Shown: positions 36,790 through 46,567 of the stretch, one piece after another
How the letters are laid out: each line of letters starts with the position of its first letter
How positions within the stretch are numbered: the first letter of the stretch is position 1
Assembly: GCA_037833965.1 (NCBI GenBank)
Contig: AP031355.1
Span: forward strand, 7,341,501 to 7,405,500
Origin: Marchantia polymorpha subsp. ruderalis
Lineage: Eukaryota; Streptophyta; Marchantiopsida; Marchantiales; Marchantiaceae
Reading direction: 5' to 3'
Length of the DNA stretch: 64,000 bases
The notes under the pieces: generated by a model
The model's database searches: none
Seen by the model: only the letters and a program-made list of their open reading frames with translations
What the model was told of the DNA's origin: nothing
Made by a program: the position numbers and the translations under genes

Positions 36790-38300
36790 CATAATATGTA
36801 AATTTTTTGAGCCTCAAATTTTAAGTGCTAATGTGCTTCCTCCAACTACAAGTTAACACAAAATTCCAACTTCAATGACATTTTACTTTAAAGATATGGT
36901 ATATGTAAGATTGAGTTTTCAAATAGCTAAAACTAGAAACTCAAAATTCTAAATTGAAACAACTTTGTATTTGAAACTCTTTTGTGCTTGAAATTTGGCA
37001 AGATAGTGCTCTTCTCTAATTTCACGCTTCTACAAAATTTTAGCTTAAATTAACTTTCCTATTGAAGATATCGAATCCGTAAGATTGAAAACTCCAATCC
37101 TTAAAATTACAAAATCAAAATTGACACAACTTTGTTCGTTCTCCTCTATAGGCTGAAGCCTTTGGTTAATCAAACCATGAAGCTCTCATGATAATGATGC
37201 TTTTTACTTGAGCATCATTAACAGCATAAAGTGGAAAACTTTTGATCCAACTTATCTTGCTCTTCAAACTTTGCGTGCCACATGTTTCATTGTGTGGTTA
37301 GTGGATGTGATGACTTGATGATTGAAGTGAAATGTGGCAGAACGCGATTGAGACTTGCAACCAATAGCACTCTACGAGCGTCTACAATTTGTCAATATTA
37401 TTTGAAACAGATTTGGCCTCAAGATGAAATTTTATCAACTTCATGTTAATCCTATGCTTGTTTTCAACAAACAAGAATACATGCTTGTGAAAATTCCATG
37501 TTTTTACGTCATATTATTGCTCAACACAAAATTGGATACCATAGATTTAAAATTGAGTAAGTAGGATGGTTCAATAATCATAGGAATGTATGTATTGGTA
37601 GGATATGTGATAATAGAAATATTGAGTATGAAGACCATGTGTTTGTTACATGTAATAGTTATAAAGAGATTAGATTAGCTCTTGAAAGATATGTAGATTA
37701 ATTCTATTTTCTTTTACATTTATTGACTTTTGATTTAGATTGTTATATTAGTAATGTCATTAATCATTGTTCTAGTGCTCTTCGCACTAGTTAGGGATAG
37801 ATCTATTTCCTAATCAGTGTATGTTTGACTTGTATGTTTTTGTATACCACAAACTTGATATATTTATCATCTACCATTTAAGATTCTAAATTTAGCAATT
37901 GCAGAATTTAGCAATTTACCTCTCTTTATATCTGGATGGATTCCAATATTTTGGGAAAGTTGGATGACATATTAAATGTCACCAAGTTGTGAGTAACCAA
38001 GATTGAAAGATCTTTTGGTCTAACCAATGGGTAAATGGATGAAATAAGAGATTACTTCCTCCTTCCTTTTCACATCCTGAACTATCATGACAATTGGTGC
38101 ATAGACTCCCACTTCACTATCACTTTCTTTGTGAATCTTTCCTCTACCTCTTTCAGTATTTGGCAATATACCCCTATTCAACTTGAAAGTGCTTGGCTCC
38201 CTTTCAGATTGAGTTTCTAACAAGCAACTACTTGTACTTCCGATCTTCATGTAACCATCTACACTACCACTCAATTCCTCTACTCTCTCGTGATTTGTTG
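36790..38300. other. Unit 2-specific block
   Basis: Present only in unit 2, between the leading segment and the ORF-bearing segment. It includes the LINE tail at 37531-37701. The rest is AT-rich with no gene recognised. It is either an insertion here or a deletion in unit 1. Confidence 0.5.
37531..37701 (+). mobile_element. LINE ORF2 C-terminal tail relic
   Basis: The plus-strand frame contains RFKIE, GWFNN, RICDNRNIEYEDHVFVTC and NSYKEIRLALERY before a stop. This fits the cysteine-bearing tail found after the reverse transcriptase in several LINE groups (R-x-C-x-x-C..IEDE-x-HF...C..Y..LR), with the second Cys of the first pair replaced (RICDNR). One in-frame stop interrupts it. The rest of the element was not found nearby. 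Confidence 0.45.
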
Positions 38301-39041
38301 GTAATCTTTTCTTTCACATAGACTTTTCTAATCCTAACAATAATTCAGGCTTATGTGATCTAGTTCTCTCCAATAATGTTCCCACTTGTCTCAATTTTGT
38401 TTAAATATTATGTAGGTTAAGGAGATCCTGCAAAGCCACTTCGGTGAAGAAATCCCAAACAGGGGATGGCATGCTATTGACAACTATTAGTCAAATTGGA
38501 GAATCACCTCTGTGCTCTTCTGCTTCGCTCTTGAGAGGCTGATCTCCGTCATGCACCACCTTGAAGACCGAGGCATCATCCTCTTGTCTCCAACATAGCG
38601 CTATGACTCGGGAATTACCCTCTAAAACTGATAATGACAATGACAAGTTACGGAAATCATTCCTTAATTAATTGGTTTGTTGACTTTGAAAAACAGCATA
38701 TTTTTATGCAATTTCTCCACGCTACTTGCAAGTTAGCACTCACTCGTTGACATCAATCTATCGACTTCTTCGGTGACATTTGTCTAGAGGTGTATCTGGT
38801 TAAACCCTAAATTCATCCAGATGGATTTTCTTTACAGATAAGAGTGCACAAATCTGGGCGTGAAATCAAATCAGAGTGCGAGGACTGCTCTTGCTACCAG
38901 CTCTATGAAACTGCAAAGCTGATTTCCATTTGCTCCTTGTGTTGCTAGAAAGTAGAATTGCATAATATACACGTGCACCACTGAAGTTACATTAACGTGA
39001 CATCTATTTGAATTGCTGGTGTTGCAGCACGCTTCGACATC

Positions 39042-39551
39042 ATGTCAGATGGTCGTGAGCCCGTGAGTAGCACGAGCATCGGACTTGGTGCACAGAGCGA
39101 TACCAGTTTACCAAGCATTGAAACTGAGGTTATAGAGAGTCTGAACATCTATGGAGGTCAAACAGTGAAGGCAAGCACATATGAAAGAAGTGGAGCACTT
39201 CCAATCTTGAGGAGTATTACAATCACTGAGTATGACGAGAACGAAACGGTCCGCACGGTGTTCGAACTTGATACACAACGTCTTGGACAGGAGTATTCCA
39301 GGTTACCAACTGTGCTAATAGATGGGAGGATAATCCCTGAAGCACAGACCGATTCCAGAACACAAAGCATTAAAACTGAGATTACAGAGAGTCGGAACAT
39401 CCATGGAGGTCGAACAGTGAAGGCGAGTAGATATCAAAAAAGTGGAGCACTTCAAATCTTGATCAGTTCTACAATCATTGAGTGTAACGAGAAGGGAAAG
39501 GCCATGTCACGCAAAGTGTACGATTCACTTGGACGTCAGATCAGTGGATAG
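39042..39551 (+). CDS. Unknown protein with two 46-residue repeats, copy 2 (169 aa)
   Basis: This is the second copy of the 33152-33661 gene, the same length with no gap needed. The two repeat blocks (about 25-70 and 109-154) are well conserved between copies. The linker between them (about 76-108) differs sharply in sequence (here LDTQRLGQEYSRLPTV) but not in length. The upstream leader and putative TTGCAG acceptor are conserved, and the TAG stop is again followed by GTGAG. Function is unknown. No signal peptide, membrane segment or catalytic motif is seen. Retention of both frames amid diverged flanks argues for selection on the protein, though a recent copy of a dead gene cannot be excluded. 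Confidence 0.6.
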   Translation: MSDGREPVSSTSIGLGAQSDTSLPSIETEVIESLNIYGGQTVKASTYERSGALPILRSITITEYDENETVRTVFELDTQRLGQEYSRLPTVLIDGRIIPEAQTDSRTQSIKTEITESRNIHGGRTVKASRYQKSGALQILISSTIIECNEKGKAMSRKVYDSLGRQISG

Positions 39552-39870
39552 GTGAGATTCTATTCAGACCATCCGCTATCTTTACTAAGCTCGAGTACAA
39601 TCTGAAATTGCGATTGTTGTAAGTGCGTGTGAGCACTTCTTCTGTAACTAAACACTTTCTTATCAAAGACGTTCTAGGATCTTTACTTGCACTTCTGACT
39701 CACCTGCTAATGGCGTAGAATTTCCTACTTGCATATGTGATCATTGCCTGCGCAGGGTACTGAATTCGACGGTGGTGTATTTGCATACAGCGCTTGGGTA
39801 CAGATAGTTCGATCAATTTCGAGTATAATATATTAAATAAATAAGAATAAATTAGAGTGAGAACCTCAAG

Positions 39871-40026
39871 GAAGCTTATGACGAATTGGTACAAGCTGTT
39901 TACCAATTCGTCAATGAAATTGAAAAGTCCCAAGAGGTTCTCTAACTCAAGGAGATGAAAGTTTTCTTAGAAGAATACAAGAAGACTGCAGAGCAAGCTA
40001 TGCTCATGGCTCGAGAAGAATGTGAG
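39871..40026 (+). pseudogene. Coiled-coil-like exon remnant, unit 2
   Basis: Counterpart of 33997-34153. It reads EAYDELVQAVYQFVNEIEKS, then, after one shared in-frame TAA, LKEMKVFLEEYKKTAEQAM and LMAREECE. Only one stop interrupts this copy. Apart from that it looks like a genuine helical coding exon. Confidence 0.4.
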
Positions 40027-40860
40027 TAACTCTGTTGAACTAGGTCAAGAGACTTGTGGCATGGAAGAGTCTACCTTTGGACCTCACTTACGTAAAGTGA
40101 AGATTGTCAGCTGCACTTTCGATGAATTATGCTTGAAATATCTCTATCGATGAACTCTGTCGTCGCTAGATGTAACTAGAACAAATTATTGACGCCAATA
40201 CGAGAGTTGATAAAGATTAAGACAGAAGAGGGAAAGATGAGATAATTATCTCTTTCTTTGAAATCTGATGGTTCAATGTGTAGATTTTGTTGAATTGATT
40301 AAATGGGAGATCAATTAAGCTATGTAAACTAATTAATTCCTTTCTATTCATGTTTAATCTCTTGATTTTCATGAATCAAACTAAATATTCATGACTGTTG
40401 ATCGCAAATTCAACTTCTTTGCTATCGCCAAAGTGTAGTTTACATCTAAATTCTTCATTTTGGAAATTGCGATATTGATTACTTAATTTATTTGAGATGT
40501 TATCATAATTATGTGTGATAATTTTGATAATTATGTATGATAATTTATTTTCACAAACATAAATATAGGCATGTTTGACTAACTTTTAATATGTGTTTAT
40601 AAAACATTGAAATCTCTAAACCATCTGTATATTTTATCACCCTGGATTTATGTGACGAACAAAAGATCTACTCAATTGAGGGACTTAGACTTTTACATAT
40701 ATACCCCGAATACTCCCTTTCCTGTATGATACAAGCGGCACACAGCAGAATCTAACTTTGCAGCTCAACACACATGTCACCAGTCATAGTCAAGCCTACA
40801 GCTGTCCATACATCGAGTTCACTATCAATAAGTCAAAACTGATGCGGCTTGAGAATACCT

Positions 40861-42583
40861 CTAAGAAGCAAGATTATCATATCTAGAGACCCTTTCGCTT
40901 TCTCCTGTAGGATTACAGCTACCGAATCTCAATTCAGTCGCACGGATTTCCATGCACAAACTCTACTAGTCTAGTCAGGAGTTCTGTGAGGTTCAAGTCT
41001 GATTACACCGAACGTAGTGCCACGATGAAGGTTAAAATCCCTACATCCAGAACATTTGAGTGGGTTTGTAACGCGAATTTATCTGCTGGCTACCCACCTC
41101 GCACCGTAGAGGAGAAGACAAAAGGAGAAGGAATCGTTCTGCTTCCCCGCTCGTGCATGAGTTGGATATCTTACGTCACCCACATAACGAGGAAAGCGTA
41201 ACTGATCTCTATCATTGCCTTCAGATGTTGAGGGGACTCCGCGGAGGCCCCAGCGGCTTGGTGGGGCTCACCACTAGTGCAAAGATGTTCCATGAAGTGA
41301 CAGGGATAAGGAATGCCACGGTTTCTTCACAACAGATCAGAGAATAGAGCGTGGATCTTATGCTTGGTCCACTCTTCACCTGACAGTCGTTGTCCGAGCC
41401 AATTCTGGAAAGGCCCCCTGATCTTTTCAGGGTGTACAGCAGTATGCGTTCTCGTCCCTGCTGTAATTTGTACTGAATCGAGTGGCGTCTAAATGAGTAA
41501 GCCAACAACCAGGCCACTCTCTTGTGGATGCGAGTTGAACTTATGAACTTCTTATATTCTGTGAAAAGTTGACTCAGAAAGCAGGCAAGTTTGCTTGTGA
41601 GAATTGCGCCTCTGCTACTTTACATATGGACTTCCCCTGCGTGCTACGCGTTCTGTCCTGGGTGCCTATATTATGCATTGTAAAGACTGGAAGGATGAAA
41701 AGCTTCTGAAAGGTGACGGTCAACCATGGAGACATTTCTGCATACTTCTCTGACATGATATGTGCAATATGCAATGGGCTGGGTCAAGTTTTGCTGGGGA
41801 AGAAAGGTTGCTTTCACAAGGACCCTGCTTCGTGCATCTTCTTATCTGGCACAGGTTCTAAATTTTACATAGATATAGACGCCGTCCTCATCAACCATGC
41901 CTGATTGTGGCAAGAGATAAAATACAACCAATTGCTTCTATGAATCCTCAATTTGTAGCAGCTACGAATCAGAACTCTTACGGCTGAAAAGGTCTTTCCC
42001 GGTAAAATGTCTCTCTGCTTCTGCTCTCTGTCAATCACCAGATTCTGGTTGAGTTGACTATTCATCATCTCGTCAACGGAGCTTCAATTCGCTCCAACTT
42101 AGCCCTGCTCTTAAAACTCTTTCGAGGATACATGCGAAAAAGAAGTCTTGCTCCTAACGATAATATAGAATTCAGATTTGCAGATTTAGCAGTTATCAAT
42201 GAGAATCAGTTAAATCCAGAGAATTGACAACTAACAATCGAAAAGCTCCAGACATCCCTGTCTAAGCAGAAAGAGGAGTAAAACTTCCGTACTGATCGTA
42301 CAAAGATTACTGACTTGACCGATTCTTCATGAGATCGATCACGCAGTAACGTCTCAGTTGACAAGATTTAGACTCCGATCTCGTATCTTCCCGCATTTAG
42401 CACGATGAGAAGTGTGAGCAGCAACTAAAGCCTGTTCTTGGTCTTAATCTTACAAAAATGAGTTTCTGAACATCCTTCCTTACATGTCACAAGATCTGTG
42501 CCCCCCTGCAGCGAATACAGGTCCATAAATTCCAGAATACATATTATCAGATTGTCCGAAAAGTCAGTCTCTCGGAGGCCGTG
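40861..42583. other. Non-genic stretch
   Basis: Short frames on both strands (for example 41153-41347 plus, 41221-41517 minus) have no recognisable family. No repeat detected by eye. Confidence 0.5.
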
Positions 42584-43414
42584 TGTTGGAATATCAGCTA
42601 CGCGTAAATCCTGTTAAAAACATAACAGTACTTGGTTGAATTATAAAATTGATCAATGCTACAAAATTCTATTGTACATGTTAGAAGTCGAATTACTACC
42701 CACTTCTTGGACCTCCGTACACTCACGTTCTTTGCTGTATGTACTTTGTACTATAGTCGGGGTCGTGACAGATTGTCACGACCAGCCGCTGTCCACTAGG
42801 GTTTCTGTTTCTCTCGGACTGTCACGGTTGGGTTTTCCCCATCCGGGTTCTCTCCCCATTAACTAAGATCTGCTCTCCAGTACTCAGTATCTGTGTCTCT
42901 CGACTCTTTCTTGTATTGCCTCACTTCTGTTATGGTATCAGAGCGTTGGGGTTTAGAGTTCAGAGTTCGAAGATTTGTTCTTTGAAGCTCAGCACAGAGT
43001 ATAGTTCGAGTTCAGGGATATGACTTCTCCTGGGGTTTCAACCCGGTTCGCATGGAAAGAGCTCCCCCTCCCCAAATTCAATGGGGAACATTTCCATGCA
43101 TGGAAGGGGAAAATTAGTTTAATCCTTCAACTGGAAGGACTGATGGACATCATGGAAGGGGTCGAAGTCAGGCCAAGCACTCCAACGGGGTCTACAACAA
43201 GAACTCCAGAGTCAGGCGCTGGCAGTAAGCAAGAATGGGATGTCAAAAATCTCATGGCCTTGGCGATGTTAAGTAACTCTTTGGAAGACCATCAACATCC
43301 ATTGATCGCACGTCATTCTACCGCTGCAGAGGCTTGGGCAGAACTGAATGCATTTTTTGATGTTGATGGTCTTCCAACGAGTTACTTGACGCCAAGGCCA
43401 TGAGATTTTTGTTA
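42584..43414 (+). mobile_element. Broken Ty1/copia LTR retrotransposon fragment
   Basis: This is a fossil. A probable 5' LTR spans about 42584-42932, starting TGTTGGAATAT. A primer-binding site complementary to initiator tRNA-Met (TGGTATCAGAGC) lies at 42933-42944. The start of a copia-type gag begins at about 43020 (motifs LPKFNGEHFHAWKGKI, LMALAMLSNSLEDHQH, AAEAWAELNAFF). A piece of the same gag region recurs in inverted orientation at about 43357-43414. Protease, integrase, reverse transcriptase and a 3' LTR were not found. The element is clearly broken, only its 5' part remains, and it appears old. The right boundary is uncertain. Confidence 0.75.
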
Positions 43415-45215
43415 TGAACAAAGAGGAGCGCGAGTAGCACGTTTACAGATAAAACGCCGTATCGGCTCCCAACGTGGAGAAAAGAGAAAGAGACGAAGAA
43501 TGAACGATCCACAAACAAACGAAACGTAATATACTCCCATAGCAGACTGTTCATGTGAGCTTTGTAATATTAAAGCTCGTCTCTGTATATAAGAGATTCT
43601 TAGAAGTGGGTCGATGAGTCATGACTACCGGATGTGAATGTATGTAAACAGCTTCGTGATATTGAGTAACTTCGTTCAAAAGCTTTCGACGTTAGCACTT
43701 ATCGTCTGAGAGCAGGAGCGCTAGGCAGGACTAGTAACAATTGCCCAACAGAAATTAGCTAAAAATGCAGCTGGAATGTGGGTGGTGATGTGTCCTTGTC
43801 TAAATTTGTGACCTCAATTGCTGCGAGTTTGTTCTCTAGTAACAGGAGAAAACAATTTGTCTCGATCTGAAATACATCTTTGCACTACAATGACAGCTCG
43901 ATGACTGAAAAGATTATGAGATCATGACTCGGCATTGTCAAACAGCTTGGTCATGGACTTTCTCCGGGATGCATGCGTAGGCTCTGTAGAGTTAGGGCTC
44001 GAAATCATGCAATTGCAAATTTGTCCCAATCTGCAGCTGTGTAGTGTCCGCGTTCACGAACAGAATGTAGTAAATCTTCCAGCATAATTCGTGTGTGTAA
44101 GGACTATGCATAGCACAGATAGTAAGACCGATGTACATCTCGTAAGCAATCTCGCAGCCCCGTGAGGAATACACAAACGTAAGACTGTTCCATTTTAAGT
44201 AGAGAAATTGAAAGATTACACAAATGTTATATTTATTTCGTACGGAAGATCATTACTGTCTGTTCGGTGAGGTTGATCAGTGATCCATTCTGACCCGTCT
44301 TACTAAACTCTGTCCACAGGTATTCCTTCAATCTCATAATGGAGAGACGAATTGGAACCTCAGCGTGCAAGCTTTAGGAGTTTGTCAGTTCGTCGAGGAA
44401 GCGCTAGTCCTTCCCCGACGTGAAGCTGAGAGAGATCAAAAGATATCTCTTGGTTGATTGAATGCGAAAACTAGAGAATGGCAATCATGCCTAATCCAAG
44501 TCAACGCTTGGTTAGCAACCATGATTCTACCTATTCATGATCAAGCCCCCGATGTAAAGGCGGAAAGAGAAAACATAGGCCTTCAGGAGATTGAGCCGCA
44601 AGATCGGGCTTTTAGAGCTAAAGATAGCGAGTTCAGACTGTAGATATCACTGCTGAACCTCATTTGACAAGCGTAATGGGTGACAAATATGTCCTATCAC
44701 TTGTCTGAGGGACAGAGAGATGTCCACAGGACCCACGGCTTCTCCACTGGATAGGACGTCTCAGTACAGGAAAGTGGCTTCTAATGCATGCAGTTGATTG
44801 GGCGTCTGCTACAGCAACCAAACCTCATGCACGACACAACGTCAAGGTCAGGCGATATAGTCAGTAACTCGAATTCTTTGCTGAAAGTTCAAAAATTACC
44901 TTCACACCCACGACCCAAAAACTTGTGTTTGCTTGTGCTTGCTGAGAAAACATAGTGTGTTCCTTATCTATTTCCCCTCACATGATTACCAGGCAAACGT
45001 GCACGATTCAAACCAGAACAGCCATCATAACATCCTTATCGATGTTTCCTACGGAGCTATAGTGCCTGCCAGAGAGTTCCAGGTCCGAATCGCCACAACG
45101 CACATCCACATGTTTCAAACTTGTCACACGTCGTGTCACAGGATTCACAGACGTAGATCAGGAATGACGCCTAATGCGCGGATTCATCCATGTTTATCGG
45201 CTTCGTTCCTCGACC
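43415..45215. other. Non-genic stretch and FLA copy 2 distal promoter
   Basis: No gene recognised. The right end should hold the FLA copy 2 promoter. Confidence 0.5.
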
Positions 45216-45223
45216 TTTATAAG
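45216..45223 (+). promoter_or_regulatory. TATA box of FLA copy 2
   Basis: TTTATAAG in the context GACCTTTATAAG, identical to the boxes before FLA copies 3 and 4. It lies 179 nt before the start codon and exactly 60 nt before the upstream ORF. Confidence 0.7.
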
Positions 45224-45263
45224 CAACGTTTTAGTCTTCCAGAGACATCCGCTTTCTCGTCGA

Positions 45264-45310
45264 CGGAGCTTGTGCATGTGGCATCTGCATGTGCTCTAGC
45301 TCGTCTTTCA
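45264..45310 (+). promoter_or_regulatory. Conserved leader block with seven-codon uORF (45276-45299), FLA copy 2
   Basis: The block begins CGGAGCTTGTGCATGTG and ends CTCTAGCTCGTCT, and is shared with the leaders of FLA copies 3 and 4. It contains an upstream ORF MWHLHVL-stop. In copies 3 and 4 the uORF is MCLLHML-stop, the same length. The main ORF has an in-frame TGA nine bases before its ATG. Confidence 0.6.
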
Positions 45311-45394
45311 AATCATAAGAATTCTCCGAAAGCGCTAAACTCAACGCTTTTGCTTTACGCATTGATTCAAGCAGTGACAGGCAGCTGAGGAAAA

Positions 45395-46567
45395 ATGGCT
45401 TCAGGGAGAACAGCACTGGTGGCTTCAGTGTTGCTGAGCTGCATTATCGTGTCATCTGCCTTCAATGTCACCACCATGCTGGACAAGTTCCCCAGCTTCA
45501 GTGAGATGAATAAGCTCTTGTCATCGTCAGGTGTTGCCGAGGAGATCAACTCCCGCAAGTCTCTCACTCTCTTGGCTCTTTCAAACGATGTGCTGACTGC
45601 GTTCACTGCCAGCAACCCGAATGTGGACGCCGTCAAGCTCGCAGATCTGTTGCGATACCATGTCCTCCTGCAGTTCCTGGGGATGGACGACCTGAAAGCC
45701 CTGCCCACTGACAACTACACCGCCGTCACCACTCTCTACCAGACCACCGGGAGAGCCAACGACAACGATGGATTCGTTAACATCTACAACCTGCCATCCG
45801 GAATCCTCGTCGGGCCCTCAGTCGCAGGCTCCAGCTCCAACGCCACAGTCGCAACCAACATCACCAACGAGGCCTTCGATATCAGCATCATCCAGATCAA
45901 CAGTATCCTCACTCCTGTGGGCTTCAACACGGCCACGGGCGATCTGATCAAGGTGCTCGAGACGTTCAAGGACTACACCATGTTCATCAGCCTGCTCAAG
46001 GACTCCGGAGTCGACAGCATCTTCGCAGGAAGGCAGACCGGAGGAGGAATCACAGTGTTCGCTCCCACCGATTCGGCATTCAATGGCCTCACCTCCGCCT
46101 CTCTCCAAGCTCTCAGCGTCACCGACCTGAAGCTGCTGATGCAGTACCACGCTCTGACCTCATACCAGCCCCTGGACATCCTGCAAAACATGGTGGACTC
46201 GCCCGTGTCCACCATCGCCTCCACCATCGCCTCCGGCTACCTTCTGAACGTGAGCTCCGCCGTCATGACTGTCACTCTGCACACGGGAGTGAACGACGCC
46301 AAGATCATCGAAACGTTGTACGACGCCAGGCCCGTCACCATGTTCGGCATCGACGCAGTTCTGCTGCCCGCCGAGCTCTTCAGCAAAGATGCCCTGGTCC
46401 CGACGCCCGCCGAAGCGCCCGTCCCCGAAGCGTCGGCCCCCGACGCTGCCCCCGAAGCGGCACCCGGCCCTGAGAAGCCTGCCGGCTCACCTGCCAGCGT
46501 GGTCAAGATGAGCGTAGCTCTGTCCGCGGTGGCGATGATCGCCTCGTCCCTCGTGGCAGCTTTGTAA
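45395..46567 (+). CDS. Fasciclin-like arabinogalactan protein (FLA copy 2), intronless, 390 aa
   Basis: The signal peptide is at 1-22 (ending VSSA). FAS1 domain 1 is at about 24-175 and FAS1 domain 2 at about 180-328. An AP-rich arabinogalactan region spans about 335-366 (TPAEAPVPEA, APEAAPGPE). A C-terminal hydrophobic GPI signal (372-390) follows a small-residue site (AGSPAS). FAS1-2 carries canonical boxes: H1 ITVFAPTDSAF at about 219-229, YH at 251-252, and H2 ending IDAVLLP. FAS1-1 has YH at 88-89, but its H1 box reads LTLLALSNDV, without the usual AP. Sequons include Asn24, Asn107, Asn149, Asn155 and Asn285. The start is fixed by the in-frame upstream TGA. It is predicted to be a plasma-membrane/wall proteoglycan in adhesion or wall assembly. 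It is the first gene of a same-strand FLA cluster. Confidence 0.94.
   Translation: MASGRTALVASVLLSCIIVSSAFNVTTMLDKFPSFSEMNKLLSSSGVAEEINSRKSLTLLALSNDVLTAFTASNPNVDAVKLADLLRYHVLLQFLGMDDLKALPTDNYTAVTTLYQTTGRANDNDGFVNIYNLPSGILVGPSVAGSSSNATVATNITNEAFDISIIQINSILTPVGFNTATGDLIKVLETFKDYTMFISLLKDSGVDSIFAGRQTGGGITVFAPTDSAFNGLTSASLQALSVTDLKLLMQYHALTSYQPLDILQNMVDSPVSTIASTIASGYLLNVSSAVMTVTLHTGVNDAKIIETLYDARPVTMFGIDAVLLPAELFSKDALVPTPAEAPVPEASAPDAAPEAAPGPEKPAGSPASVVKMSVALSAVAMIASSLVAAL

Larger units (their letters stand above)
35725..40860 (+). repeat. Tandem duplication unit 2 (about 5.1 kb)
   Basis: Direct repeat of 31323-35690, starting about 35 bases after unit 1 ends. It has about 1.5 kb (about 36790-38300) that unit 1 lacks, containing a LINE tail. 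The best-conserved part is the ORF with its upstream 0.6 kb and downstream 1 kb. The leading kilobase is clearly more diverged. Confidence 0.85.

Noticed and set aside
31323-40860. Tandem units as a single LTR element or large transposon
   Set aside because: No LTRs, primer-binding site, terminal inverted repeats or target duplications were found at the unit edges.
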